In this document: positions 20,418 through 33,459 of the stretch, piece after piece
Layout of the letters: the number at the start of each line of letters is the position of its first letter
How positions within the stretch are numbered: the stretch's first letter is position 1
Assembly: GCA_001179505.1 (NCBI GenBank)
Contig: CDMY01000427.1
Location: 1 to 39,412, forward strand
DNA from: Vitrella brassicaformis
Taxonomy: Eukaryota > Sar > Vitrellaceae
Direction of reading: 5' to 3'
Length of the DNA: 39,412 nucleotides
The notes under the pieces: model-generated
What the model was told of the DNA's origin: nothing
Seen by the model: only the letters and a program-made list of their open reading frames with translations
Databases searched by the model: none
Program-made: the position numbers and the translations under genes

Positions 20418-22751
20418 TCATACAGTCCGTCTCTCCTTCTGACATGGTCGCTCTCGACGGCATTTGAGCCGCAACCAGACATGCAGCAGAGTCATGTCGA
20501 AAGCATCACCCCTCGTGTTGCTGAGGTGATACATCATGAACCCCCTCACCTCATGAAGCATCCTCTGCTTGGCTCGAATCTCCCTCTCGCTCATCGCATT
20601 CAGCACATCGAACGTTTGATGCGACTCCTTCTTCGGAATGATCACAGCAAAGGATGTCCAGTCGAAGAAACAGCTGTGTGGCAGCCAGTATGAGTCAGCG
20701 ATGACCACGGGGATGCATAAGTACCACAGAAGACTGCATTAAGCGGGGGCTGAACACTCGCGAGCCGGCAGGGCACAAGCAGAATGTGCTCTCGCGGTTG
20801 TACTGCGAGTATCTCGCCCTCGAGACACGGCCGCTGACAATCCTCGTGGCATTCTTTCGCTTCGCCGCTGACGGCTCATCGGATGCATTGGGCTCGAATG
20901 ACGCAAAGACGGCAGAGCGAAGGTTCCCTCTACCCCCGCCCTTCCTACCAGCACGGCCTGACGACAGGGGACACATGCAGGAGAAGCATCTGTAGGTGTG
21001 TGTATTGTGTCTCTCATATTGTCATGTGTTTCACCTGCAAAGAAGGCGAAGATTGGCCGATGGCCTAATTGCAGCCCTCGACTCGCCTTGCCCACCAGCT
21101 TGGCCATCTTGGTCCTCACGGCACTGTCCTGCCTTGACAGCGTCAAAGGGACCCGCTGCACTGCCTGAGCTCTATCACAGGCGAGGAACTGCTCGAAAGC
21201 AGCGAGAAAGGGCCCGTGAGAGGCAAATGAGAGGTTGGACGCATTGGGGAAGGAGAAGATGAAGCTGGCGATGCTGTTGCCATCCGTGTACTTCACCCAG
21301 CGTGCGACCTTGGGTGGGAGGTCATCTTTCGGGTTGCTTTGTAGGGGCAAACTCAATGCGAAATTCGCGTTTTCTGCAAACAGAGAAGAATGAAGATACA
21401 GATGAACCAAATTGACTTTGTCTGATAAGTTCGCTTTACGTATGTCGACAGAGCACGGCGCAGAGACATCATTGGCTACGGAAAAAGCGTATGGCGTGGC
21501 AGGCTTGACTGGAGCAGTCCGATTGAAGAGCGCAGCCAACACCGAAGGTGTGATCGACGACGGCATAGGGTCGTTGTGTCTCGAGTCGTTGCGAACACGT
21601 ATGCGGTGGTTGTCCTTTGGGTCGCGATGCATGGAGCCTCCGTCGCAAGCTTTGGGTGAGCGATCGACGCATACTCACCTTTCCCGCCGTCATGCGAAGA
21701 TACCCAGAAGTGTGGCCGCGAATCTGACACGCAGACAGACAATGATAAGGCATTTCTCCTGGCAGAGGCATACCGTTGAAATAGGGGTATCTGGTCGATA
21801 TCCAGGCGACAAGCATGGCGACCATTGTAGACACAATCAAGGCCTCTGTAATGCCGGCCTTTGAGGCCGTGAACCTGGGACGCCGCCTGTGTGCCCTTCA
21901 TGCGCTTTCTCGCCTTCTGCGCCGACTTGGACCACTGAGATGTGAAAATGGGAAGAAAGAAGGCGTCGGCTTCTTCAGGGCGCTTCGTCGCGTAGACAGA
22001 TCGCTGCATCTGATACCACACGACACTGCAAGGATTGAAGGGATAGGAAGTCGCCCATTTGTGTATCTCTGACTTCTGCGTAACTCTCCACACCATAAGC
22101 GCTATTCGTGTCTGCTCTTTGGCACCATGTGCAGAGGTAAAGGAGAACAGCAATCCATTCACAGCACGCACACGCCTCCTTGCTTTCCTCACCTTTCTTG
22201 ACCATGACCTTTCCCGAGAGCATTGGCGGCAGCTTCAGCCGTATAATCGCCGACTCGTTGTGAACACGCCGTTGGACAGCATCCAACTCCGCATTGGTTG
22301 GAATCGGATACTGATACACCCTGAATGACTCCCGCATATCATCGATGACCTCCTTCACCGCACATAGAGCCAGCACATACTCAGGGTCGGCCAGGCTCGT
22401 CCCGTAGTGAGTGGTCCTGTCGATGAAGTCCTCAAGAATGGTCTCCGCCCGGCTGGACCGCAGCAGACACTCACACTTGTCACATAGATACTTGCTGAAG
22501 TACTCGCCGTAATGAAACGGCCGTCGCTTCTGCTGACGGTACGGCCATAATTGGGAGAGATGGTGGCTTCTGTGCTGGATGTTTGGGACAGTTCCAGCAG
22601 GTGCATCTTGTGAAGTAGCTGACAAGGGCGATGTGATGCTCAGAAGTGTCCCAACCACCTGAAAACTTACCACAAAAGAAGAGAGCTTGTCCGAGCACCT
22701 TGGATGGTCAGTCTGCCTTTTGGATGGTTTCTTAACAGTGTGACGAAGCAT
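20418..22751 (-). CDS. Exostosin-family (GT47) glycosyltransferase, type II membrane protein
   Basis: GT47 enzymes act in the Golgi/ER lumen, adding sugars to glycans. Proposed minus-strand exons are 22751-22193, 22068-21875, 21843-21774, 21723-21679, 21373-21035 and 20957-20418, about 581 aa. The start at 22751 gives a short basic cytosolic tail and a signal anchor near residues 22-45 (FVVSFQVVGTLLSITSPL). Family landmarks in order are DAFFLPIFTSQW, RYPYFN joined across an intron to DSRPHFWVSSHDGGK, KDDLPP, RPIFAFFAGRAGRKGG, STFCLCPAGSRVFSPRLMQ, CIPVVIADSYWLP and FFDWTSFAVIIPKKE. Two problems remain: the junction 21875/21843 needs a 31-nt intron, and the frame shifts by one extra base near 20715-20735 between SPRLMQ and CIPVVIAD. 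Either it is an assembly indel or the allele is broken. Confidence 0.85.
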
Positions 22752-23260
22752 GCGAGTGTCGGTAGCGTCGGCAGGATGACAACCGTCCTCCACAAGCCAC
22801 CATCTTCGGCAGGATCCTTAATAAGCTCCGTCGTTCCAGCAGCTGATGACGAGGGCATATTCTTGCTGTTGTTTTCTGCTGACGAATCGTGTAAGTACGT
22901 GCCTCCCTCGTCCATCCATAGAAGCAATCAAACACCAAAGATATTCATTCCGCGCAACAAACACTCCGATCGCTGCGAGCTTTGAGATTGCCAGATGGAG
23001 CCGAACGGCGTTGGCGGAGGTGAGGAGGGGTCGGAAATGGGAAGCAAAGCAGCCATCGAGCCATACGTGTGTGGGATCTTCCAAAATATGTGGCGTCTGT
23101 TTATGTCCTGTCAGGCACAGCGCGATGGAGGTCGTATGAGTCCCGGCTGAGAGAAGAAGATCAACAAGGGCCCTATCATCGGTACACAGTATGAAAACTG
23201 CTCACATCCTTTCGCTGGTCGTCGAGGTCTCTGTGTCCCTCCCTCACAGGCAGCTGACAA
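22752..23260. promoter_or_regulatory. Divergent intergenic region between exostosin and F-box-like genes
   Basis: About 510 bp between two divergent start codons. No repeat or RNA gene was seen. A frame reading QLTNDDLAAAVVDVWLLL at about 23250-23345 overlaps the next gene's start in another frame and could be a coding exon, which makes the start of that gene uncertain. Confidence 0.35.
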
Positions 23261-24739
23261 ATGATGATTTGGCTGCTGCGGTGGTGGACGTCTGGCTTCT
23301 CTTATCGGCGAGTGGCCGACCACCGTCAGCTGCTGTCGACATCCACTGAGGAGGATGACTCCAGCACTCAGCTATCCGTCGTCATCGGTGGTGCTGGTGC
23401 TGACCAAGGGCTTCCTGCCGACGTCTTTGCCCGTGTGGTCATCCCTCTCCTGCCTGTCGACGATGCCGTGAGGCTTCGGGCGGTCGGCAAGGCTTACGGC
23501 GCTCAGCTGATCGATGAGGCGTTCCTTCTCAGTCGCATCAACAGCTGCCTGGCCCAGCAGCAGCTGACCGGCCTCATCGATGTGGAGAGGGACCGCGGCG
23601 CCGACCCCTCGGCCCCTCCCCTCCCACCATCCCTCTCGCGAATTGGGTATCTCGCTCGGTGTGCCTACGTCATCGAGCGGGCGGCTGAGTGGCGCCATAT
23701 GGCCACATTTATCAGGGTGGCAGGTGCCTGCGGTGTGGCTGGCCAGCTGCCTGTGGTGCTGTCGGCTGAGACTGTGGCGGCTCATGTGCCCGACAAGGCG
23801 ACTTTCCATCGGCTGCCTGCCACCATGGCCGTCTACAAGACACTTGGAGATCTGCTGGGCAGTGGCGCTGACAACGGCAGCCAACAGCTGCAGCTGACCG
23901 ACGGCGGCAGACGGGAGATCGATGTCTTTGTCGTGCCCACTAACATGCTGCTTCGAGTCGTGCACTTGGCTTCCTACTTTATCTATCTGCTGGCGCTCGG
24001 TTGGGCTGTCGTGCACGGGGTGCAATTCTTGGCGTGCGTCATCGTAGATGCCCTTGATCACCTGGAGAGGCTGGACATTACATATCGTGTCGTCTGCCAA
24101 ACCGGTATAGTGATCTTCTCTATGTTCCTGGGCGGGCTTATCGGCGTGTTGATCCGGAGAGTGACAAAAGCAATTTGGGTGTGGGTCCATGCGAGAAAGA
24201 GGATGGTCCAGCACTATGACGTCGGTGAGAGGACGCTTCGCATCATCGGCCGAGATGAGATGTTCTGCTTTTGCTCCTTCCTATGGCGGTGCTCTTCGAC
24301 ACACGGCGACCCGCCCATCCAAGCCTGGGTGGACATCTTCCCCACATTCAGCTCCTTTGCACTGCACACGCTGCTCGGTGCGCCATCCTCCAGCCTGAGG
24401 TTTGTGCTCAAGGCCACGGTGAGCGGAAGGCATGCCGGCTATCGTCGTCTCCGTACTGACAACTTGAGCAGCGGCCGAAGGGATGTCGTCGTTATCGACT
24501 GGCGGTGGGACTTCAAGTTCTGGGAAGCAATCCGTATGGTGGTGCTGTTGGTCGGTGGCGGCTCTGTGGCGGCATCCGTGCTCCTCAGTGATGGCGGGCG
24601 CATAATGGTCGGAACCACCGAGGTGGCAGTGGCGGATGGATATGTCGACGAGGACTTCCCTGCCACCACAGCTGCCGTGCGAGAGCTGCTGCGGCCATAT
24701 GGTCTGGGAGATTTGACGTTCCGCCCGTGGTATTGGTGA
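23261..24739 (+). CDS. F-box-like protein with membrane segments (about 492 aa)
   Basis: Single open exon. Residues about 50-85 (LPADVFARVVIPLLPVDDAV, then LRAVGKAYG) look like an F-box, the motif that binds SKP1 in SCF ubiquitin ligases. The middle holds hydrophobic stretches: LASYFIYLLALGWAVVHGV at about 245-263, GIVIFSMFLGGLIGVLI at about 285-301, and a further one (MVVLLVGGGSVAASVLL) at about 425-441. F-box domains are normally cytosolic, so a membrane-anchored adaptor is the inference. The N-terminal 30 residues are doubtful because an alternative frame over 23250-23345 looks equally coding. No introns are needed downstream. Confidence 0.65.
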   Translation: MMIWLLRWWTSGFSYRRVADHRQLLSTSTEEDDSSTQLSVVIGGAGADQGLPADVFARVVIPLLPVDDAVRLRAVGKAYGAQLIDEAFLLSRINSCLAQQQLTGLIDVERDRGADPSAPPLPPSLSRIGYLARCAYVIERAAEWRHMATFIRVAGACGVAGQLPVVLSAETVAAHVPDKATFHRLPATMAVYKTLGDLLGSGADNGSQQLQLTDGGRREIDVFVVPTNMLLRVVHLASYFIYLLALGWAVVHGVQFLACVIVDALDHLERLDITYRVVCQTGIVIFSMFLGGLIGVLIRRVTKAIWVWVHARKRMVQHYDVGERTLRIIGRDEMFCFCSFLWRCSSTHGDPPIQAWVDIFPTFSSFALHTLLGAPSSSLRFVLKATVSGRHAGYRRLRTDNLSSGRRDVVVIDWRWDFKFWEAIRMVVLLVGGGSVAASVLLSDGGRIMVGTTEVAVADGYVDEDFPATTAAVRELLRPYGLGDLTFRPWYW

Positions 24740-25462
24740 CGGACCTCGCTTGCTTTGCCTTATTGCGACTGCTCTAGCGAACCAAGGTCTCACTCGGTGT
24801 GTCAGCGAGACGACATCTGGTGGGTGGAAGGACGGTAGCAAGCACAATATTCGACGACGTGTATCGTTATTGATGGAACACATGGATGGGGTCATTCCGA
24901 CAGGCACTCATGGACTCGCATGCAGACAGACATGAAGTGAAAAACCAAAGTCATCACCCCCCCCTCCCTCTCCACTCTGACCAATCTCTCTCGGACTCAT
25001 CCATCTCTCCGTGAGGTGTGGGCGTCATGGATGTGAGGTATGCTGCGCACTGAACCGATTCCGGTCAGTGAGTGTCATACATCGCCGTACACAGCCGCCT
25101 AGCCCTTCCTTCTCATCCTCTTGTCTGCCTGTCTGTCGGATGACTCGCATGTCCCGATCGGGAAAGCCAGCCATGCGTCTTCTTCTCTCAAAATCTCCAC
25201 TTCATGCGCCAGGCCAACCACACACACACACACACACACACGCGCGCACAAGCACATCCACGCAACACAAGTCAAGTACAGGCGAAGACACACGAGAGAC
25301 GGCAGGCAGGCAGCTGCATCGTGCGCACCACATGCTCTCGTCGGCCGTCAGGGGCCACGATTGACTGGTCGAGTCGATCATTCGCAGAGCCCAACGACGT
25401 CGATCTCCAGTGGTGATCACTCAGCAACGCCCGCCCGCCCGCCCGGAGCGGGTTCCATGCAT
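24740..25462. other. Convergent intergenic region
   Basis: Lies between two converging genes. It has a CA/CG microsatellite at about 25217-25250 and CT-rich stretches near 24960 and 25100. No supported gene or RNA was seen. Confidence 0.5.
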
Positions 25463-27816
<2,354 letters not shown>

Positions 27817-28007
27817 CGTCGAGCAGAACGAGAACAGAAAAGGGCGGAGCTGTCAACAAAAGAGCCGCTTGCCGCGTGTTCATTCGATGCCCTAACTCAC
27901 TTTTGGGTCGACTCAGAGCTTGCAAAGGGTTTGCGAGCTGTAGCTGCGAGAGTGGACAGAAGAGGCGGAGGGCTTTGGGTGTTTGAAAGGACTGCCAGGT
28001 CACCACC
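27817..28007. promoter_or_regulatory. Compact divergent promoter region
   Basis: 191 bp between the ATG of the GAPDH gene (minus) and the ATG of the cathepsin-B-like gene (plus). No TATA box was noticed. Shared regulation is inferred from spacing only. Confidence 0.45.
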
Positions 28008-30155
28008 ATGGCGGAGGTAGGCAGAAAACAGCCAGATCTTGAAGGCTGAAAAACACGGAGATCAGCCAGATGATGCCAGAAGCAAAGGACACTAAGCGAA
28101 TCACTGCTGTGCCTTATCTGTGCCTTATTTGTGCCCTGCTGTGTGTGTGTGTGGCAATGTGTTTTCAGGCAAAGCCAGCAGTTGACAAGAAGGTGCTGCA
28201 CAAGGCGTTGAACAAGCGCGGCAAGACCAAGAAGGACAAGTATGGCGTCATGAGCTACGCCATCTGGATCGGCGCCGTCATCGCCCTCATCGTCGGCGGC
28301 GTCGTCATTCTCATCATCAACCCAGAGAAGAAACCACACCAGGTCTGCCTGCTGCAGACATGGCAGACGACATCCAATGGCATGCACACACACGCGTCGG
28401 CTCGTGTATGTATGTGTGTGTAATCTCTGCAGATGGCTGTGAACGATGACCTGCTGATAGCTCAGATCAACTCGGTGTCAACATTGTTTAAGGCTGGCGC
28501 GTCGGCTTTCTTTGAGGTGAGCATCCAATCAACCACACATCCGTCCATCCATCCATCCATGTGTGTGTGTCCATTTCTCTGTACTACAGAATTGGTCGAT
28601 AGGCGACGTCAAGAAGCGTGCCGGCATTGGGCTCACCAACCGGGTCAACCCACACCAGTGCAACGTCAACACCAAGATGAAAATGCCGGCGGAATTCGAC
28701 GCCAGGGAGAAATGGCCGGCGTGCTTCAAGCACCCGGTAGGGAGAGGGAGATGGGCACACAGACGGACGGCACGGATGCCTCTGCGTCTGTGTGTATGTA
28801 ATGTCAGGTGTATGACGCCGGCAACTGCACAAGCACCTGGGCCATCATGGGTGCCTCGACGGTGTCCAACCGGTTCTGCATCCAAGACCCTAACACCTAC
28901 TCGGCACTCAGACTCAGCCCACAGGTAGGCGGCCACCCATCCAATTTGCAATGCGTGTCTATCACGCGCCCTGAGTGAGTGTGGGTGTATTGTGTGTGTG
29001 CAGACATCGCTGTCTTGTGACACGCTGAACCGAGGGTGCGATGGAGGGGACCTGGACACAATGTGGTTCCACTATGAGAAGGAGGGGCTCGTCACCGAGA
29101 AGTGCTTCCCGTAAGACAACCAACCACACACACACCACACACACACACACGGGCCACGGTGTGTGTAAACGGGTGCGTCCGTCAGTTATACTGCCGATCC
29201 TGATGTGGGCTGCGAGGAGAAGTGCAACGACGAGCAGCCGCTCAAGATTGTCGCCCACTGTCTCGTCCACTCAGAGGACGGAATCAAACGGTACACCCAC
29301 TCAACACACAACAACACAGCTTCGTTCGTGTGTGTCATTTAATGACTGACTGACAGTGAGGTGCTGCAGAACGGCCCAGTTGTGGCGCCAGTGACGCTCA
29401 ACGACGACCTCCTCGTATACAAACAGGGCATCTACAAGGTGAGTGAGGCGGAGCCACCCGCGGACGCACGCAGTGCAGTGGACGGATGCATCATCATCAT
29501 GTGTGTCTGTCTGTGTGCTGTTGTTGATTTAGCCGCTGGCCACGGCCAAGAGGCTGGTGACGGACAGGCGGTACCCCGTCATACACGCCGTCAAAATCAT
29601 CGGTGGACCCTACACACATACACACACAAGACATACCAGAGAGAGAGAGACGGCTGGATGTCTGTCTCTCTCTCTGTGTGTGTTGTGTGCGTTGTGTGTG
29701 CCGTCACACAGGTTGGGGCGAGAAGAACCGTCAGCCGTATTGGCTTGTGGAGAATGCCTGGGGCGAGGACTGGGGTGAGGGCGGCTACGCCAAGATCGCC
29801 ATCGAGAGGGACACCAAAGACAAAGACGACCACACCAAATCGGTCGTACTCAGCTACTGCTTCGCACGTGAGTGAGACCCCATCCATCCCCCCTCTCTCC
29901 CCACCAATATCAGACGCATCTCAATGCGTGTGTGTGTGTGTGTGTGCAGCCACGCCATCAAACAAGGTGATGGAAGAGCAGAGCACCGCTGGCCGAGGAG
30001 GGGACGAGGCCAAGTATGAGGCCGACCTGGACTTGGCGGCCGACGACCTGCTGGCCGAAGATGAAGAGGAGGAAGATGAGGAAGAGGCAGATGAGGGTGC
30101 CGAGGGGGACGATGATGAGGAACACGCTGAGGAGGATGTCGCACTGGATGAGTGA
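28008..30155 (+). CDS. Membrane-anchored cathepsin-B-like pseudoprotease (418 aa)
   Basis: Papain-family (C1A) fold closest to cathepsin B. Exons are 28008-28016, 28169-28342, 28433-28516, 28590-28736, 28808-28924, 29004-29110, 29186-29290, 29357-29438, 29533-29602, 29712-29867 and 29950-30155; phases agree and the sum is 419 codons. A basic N-tail is followed by one membrane span at about 32-53 (YAIWIGAVIALIVGGVVILI), then the domain: EFDAREKWPAC, NCTSTWAIMGAS, RGCDGGDLDTMW, IHAVKIIG/WGEK and YWLVENAWGEDWGEGGY. The active-site Cys is Thr148 and the oxyanion-hole Gln is Ala142, while His293 and Asn313 remain. Peptidase activity is therefore unlikely, as in TINAG-like C1 pseudoenzymes. The C-terminus is a long acidic tail (DEEEEDEEEADEG). 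It is probably a secretory-pathway or surface protein; topology suggests type II. Confidence 0.9.
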
Positions 30156-31199
30156 ATAGGCAGGCAGGCAGGCAGGATGGTCAGCAGCGAGCCTGTCGGC
30201 CGATGTCATGGTATGTATGTTTTTCGTGTCTCGCTGTTCGGCTTTTTACTTTTTTCTCGGTGTTTTTCCTTTCCTTTCCTTCTTGCCTCCTTTCTCTCCA
30301 TGTGTGTGTCCATGTGTGTGTAATGGTGAATCCCCCTTGTAGAGCCCTGTGTGTGGGGGTATCACTCACCCACTGTGTGTGTGCGTGTCTGTCGTCGGCT
30401 GGCTACTGCCGGGCGGCACTTCGGACAAGGACAGGCAGGCCAGCCATTTATGTGTCCGTAAGCTCTTAGGGGTCGTGCTGCCTGTGTGCATGATAATTAA
30501 CCATGTCTGCGCGCGCGTGTCGATGCGACGATTCTGCATTGTGATGGATGGATGGATGGATGGACGGATGGGTGATAATTGAAGGCTGTGATGGTGAACG
30601 TGAGTGAGACATGCACCAGAGACATCAGCTCCATCCATCCATCCATCTATCCGCCCATCGTCCACGAGAGCATACCGGTGGCTTCCCGCTGTCACAGTGT
30701 TGTGTGTGGGTATTGTTGACACCTTGATTGGATGCAATTGGCTTTCATTCGATGTGCAGGCAACACGACACGGAAAGAATGTGGTACGCTGGAACAGTAA
30801 GAGCAGCCAGAAGGGACGCCGGCATTGCAGGGGGAGGCAAAGAAGAGAAGAGCAAAAGGCCATCGCACAATGGGGTGGGTGTGAGTCGGCTTGTCTGTCT
30901 TGGGTTCAAAAATCGAGGCATTCCAGACGGTTACAACACAACACGGAAAGAAACAACATTGTACCCGGCATGGCCAGAAGAAGACGACCAATATAAAACG
31001 TAGGCAGCAATTGAACGAACGCCCCCTCCTCCTCTTCTCCTCTTGAGGGGCATCCAAAGGAATAGGCTGGGTGGTGGATGCTTTGTGTGCGTGTGTGGCG
31101 GAGAAATGCTTAGAAAAGTCAGGCGTCGCCTCCAATGCTAAACCGTACGCACCACTCAGTACTAGATTTGTCTATCTTCCTCCCTCCCTCCTCGCTCCC
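30156..31199. other. Intergenic region with one dispersed AT-rich motif
   Basis: Includes GGATGGATGG and its complement near 30545 and 30630, a T-rich stretch near 30245-30290 and the motif ATATAAAACGTAGGCAGCAA at about 30991-31010. On the minus strand the motif reads SIAAYVLY in one frame, followed by a short hydrophobic tail and a stop, but with no supported exon partners. Confidence 0.45.
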
Positions 31200-31289
31200 C
31201 GCCTGCCGCTGACTTCCCTTACACCCTCCTCACGATGTATCCCTTCTTCGTCGTGCGCACACCCGCTCCCGTGTCGAGGGAGGGGTTGT

Positions 31290-31910
31290 GGTTGCCGGTG
31301 GTGAGCTCGTCCTCGCCCCTTGTCGGTCCCTGCCGGCACGTCAGTCGCCTTGACGCCATCACGCAGCCCTGCACAAGGCGTTGCACCACCACTGGGACTG
31401 GCCTGCTGCACCACTGGGGGCCTGGACCTGCCTCCATCACTGCCTCCAGGCGGCAGCTGACGACTCGACAGGCCGCCGCCAGACTGAGGTGTCGTGCGCT
31501 CTGATGCGGGGCTGCTGCCGCCCGACTGGCGATCTGCGCGAGGGGGGATGTGGCCACCACGGTGTGTGGGGCCGCCCGATATGTCCTTGTCGAGAGGGCC
31601 CAGGTTGATGGGTCCTGGTGGAAATGTGGGCGATGCGCCGTTGGACACCTTTGTGCAGGGGGACGAGGGCTGCTGGTTCCCATGCCGCTCCATGGCGTGG
31701 GGTCACTGCTCCCACCGGGGCTGGGCAGCGGGCTGGTCTGCCGCACCACTGGGGCGAAGCCGAGCGACGGGACGGCGTTGGCGGGCATTGATGTCTCGTC
31801 TTCACTGGCCTCGCCATACTGGTGCTCTGCTGCGGCAGACTGGGTGAGATGGGGAGGAGGCAGATCGCGTGTGGGGGCGGACGAGAGGGGAGGGGCGACG
31901 GGGACGTCCT
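31290..31910 (-). pseudogene. Inverted partial paralogue of the Ala/Pro-rich exon at 9144-9411
   Basis: Minus-strand reading near 31905-31700 gives VAPPLSSAPTRDLPPPHL, AAAEHQYGEASEDET and MPANAVPSLGFAPV, matching 9144-9345 of the large + gene almost residue for residue. The next piece of that gene, CAGLRDGVKATDAPAGTDKG, recurs at about 31385-31310 as CAGLRDGVKATDVPAGTDKG. In the copy the two pieces are separated by about 310 bp of Pro/Gly/Ser-rich sequence, and the frame changes near 31690. It may be the 3' part of the broken gene at 31996-33401. Confidence 0.7.
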
Positions 31911-31995
31911 CGCGCGACATGGGACGGGATGCGCCACCTCCACATCCGCACCGACAGTAGGTGGCATCGGTCGGCTCGGCCCGCCGACCCACGTC

Positions 31996-33401
31996 CTACC
32001 CCGGCCGCGGAAGTAGGTCTCGGGTGATAGTCTTCAGGACATCAGACGTGTAGTTCTTGTAGGGATCATAGCTGACAGAGAAGTCGCAGCAGAGGGCGGA
32101 CACGTGTATGGGCGTGTGGTGACGTCCCTCCCTCCCTCCCTCCCTACCTCGTCACGGGAATGAAGTGTGAAACATAGCGCCCGATAGCGTGGCACCCGAA
32201 CAGCACGTAGTCCTGACCACCCACACCATCAGGCGCACTCATCTGTATAACCTCCCTCCATCCATTTCCCCCCTATGTGCTTTGCGCGGCTACATACCTC
32301 GTGGAACAGAACGGGAAATTCCATGTCGTTTGGGCCCATTCAAACTTGACTCCGTACTGATTGATGCATTCATGCCGACACACAAGAACACGCATCCATG
32401 TGTGACTGCATAAGTGTGTATGTGTGTGTGTGACGTGTGTACCTTTTGGTAGATGGCGAAGGCCTCCTCGAACAGCTGGTACTGCAATTGCGGTACTGCT
32501 CGTCCTCATTGTTCAAGTCGACGAACTCCTCCGCCGGGTCTGAAGTTTGTATGGTGCGGATACGGTTGTGGTCACTGCCGTCGACATATAAAATGTAGGA
32601 GGCGATGCAGACAGGCGACTGAAGTGAGGAGGGAAGTGACAGAGACACGACACTATACGAGAAGAGCAGTGTATGTGTGTGCGTATACCTCTGCCTCTCC
32701 TTCTCCCTCTTCAAGTCCCTCTCCTTGGCCCGCACGTGGCGCGGCACATACACCCCCGTCGGACCACCAGCACCAGCACTGGTCGGCGAGTCCTTGCCTG
32801 TCGCCGATGTGGCGGGCTTGGCCGGGCCTGCTATTGACACCTCAGGGGCGATGGAGTGGGCGAGGGGGCGGGTGACCGGGTTCGTCGTCTCAGGGGCAGC
32901 AAACGGCTGGGACGTCACACCATTCGCATCGGCAGGAGACCCAGACACTTGCGGCCTCTCACAGGCGGCAAGCAGCAGGCCAGGGGGGCGATGGCGATGG
33001 CGATGGCGATGGCTGGGGCGAGGGGTCATCCGTCTTGGCCTCCTTGGCTTCATTCAGCCGCTGCTGCGACTTCTTGGGAGGGGTCTCGTGAGCGCAGACG
33101 GGCTTGCCAAGACCCTTGGCCGATGTGGTGGTGTTTCGTCCGGTGAGTTAGAATTGCCCTTGCCGACGAGCGATATGGTGGCCCTCTTGCCCTTGGGGGG
33201 ACGGCTGGTCTTGGCCGCTCCTCGCTGGTACAGCTCTCTCCGATGTCGGGCTTGGCCCTCCCACCCCTCTCCCTCTCCTCATCCCTCACGCTAGAAGTAG
33301 ATTTCTTCTGCACCTTCGGCTGCTGCTGCTGCGGCTGGGCCTCAGCACCGTGACGGTATTTGGTCGCCATATCAATGGTCGGTTGAATTCTGCTGAGGCA
33401 T
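31996..33401 (-). pseudogene. Broken paralogue of the 7024-12923 gene, splice sites retained
   Basis: An upstream leader repeat, uORF and ATGCCTCAGCA start match the gene at 7024, so this locus is a paralogue at least at its 5' end. The first exon (to 32689) changes frame several times: MATKYRHGAEAQPQQQQ..., KGKRATISLVGKGNSNSPDE, LGKPVCAHETPPKKSQQRL, then SQPFAAPETTNPVTRP to GVYVPRHVRAKERDLKRE. Later exons keep GT-AG borders: 32574-32443 (DHNRIRTIQTSDPAEEFVDL, then QYQLFEEAFAIYQK after a one-base break), 32356-32298 (YGVKFEWAQTTWNF), 32212-32148 (DYVLFGCHAIGRYVSHFIPV) and 32071-31996 (YDPYKNYTSDVLKTIT, stop). The 32298/32212 junction is out of phase. Preserved amino-acid sense in pieces argues for recent decay or assembly indels. 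Function is unknown. Confidence 0.55.
32575..32640 (-). repeat. AT-rich dispersed motif at an intron 3' end
   Basis: On the minus strand: TCGCCTGTCTGCATCGCC, then TCCTACATTTTATATGTCGACGGCAG. The final CAG is the only acceptor that keeps the downstream exon (DHNRIRTIQ...) in phase with the upstream donor at 32689/32688. The same segment recurs at about 34968-34905, including the flanking GTGACCACAA...CCGCACCA...ACAAA. Confidence 0.6.
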
Positions 33402-33414
33402 CGTCACTTAGAAG

Positions 33415-33441
33415 TTAGAACCAAGGGAAGGGACAGTCCAT
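33415..33441 (-). promoter_or_regulatory. Conserved upstream ORF (MDCPFPWF-stop)
   Basis: Counterpart of the uORF at 6991-7017. Same length, same last six residues, and followed after a short gap by ATGCCTCAGCA at 33401. Confidence 0.5.
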
Positions 33442-33459
33442 CTCGTCGGACGACAACGT

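Noticed and set aside
22667-22927. Alternative N-terminal exon for the exostosin gene (MDEGGTYLHD...)
   Set aside because: Joining it needs a 32-nt intron with a poor acceptor, while the frame starting at 22751 runs straight through and supplies a signal anchor.
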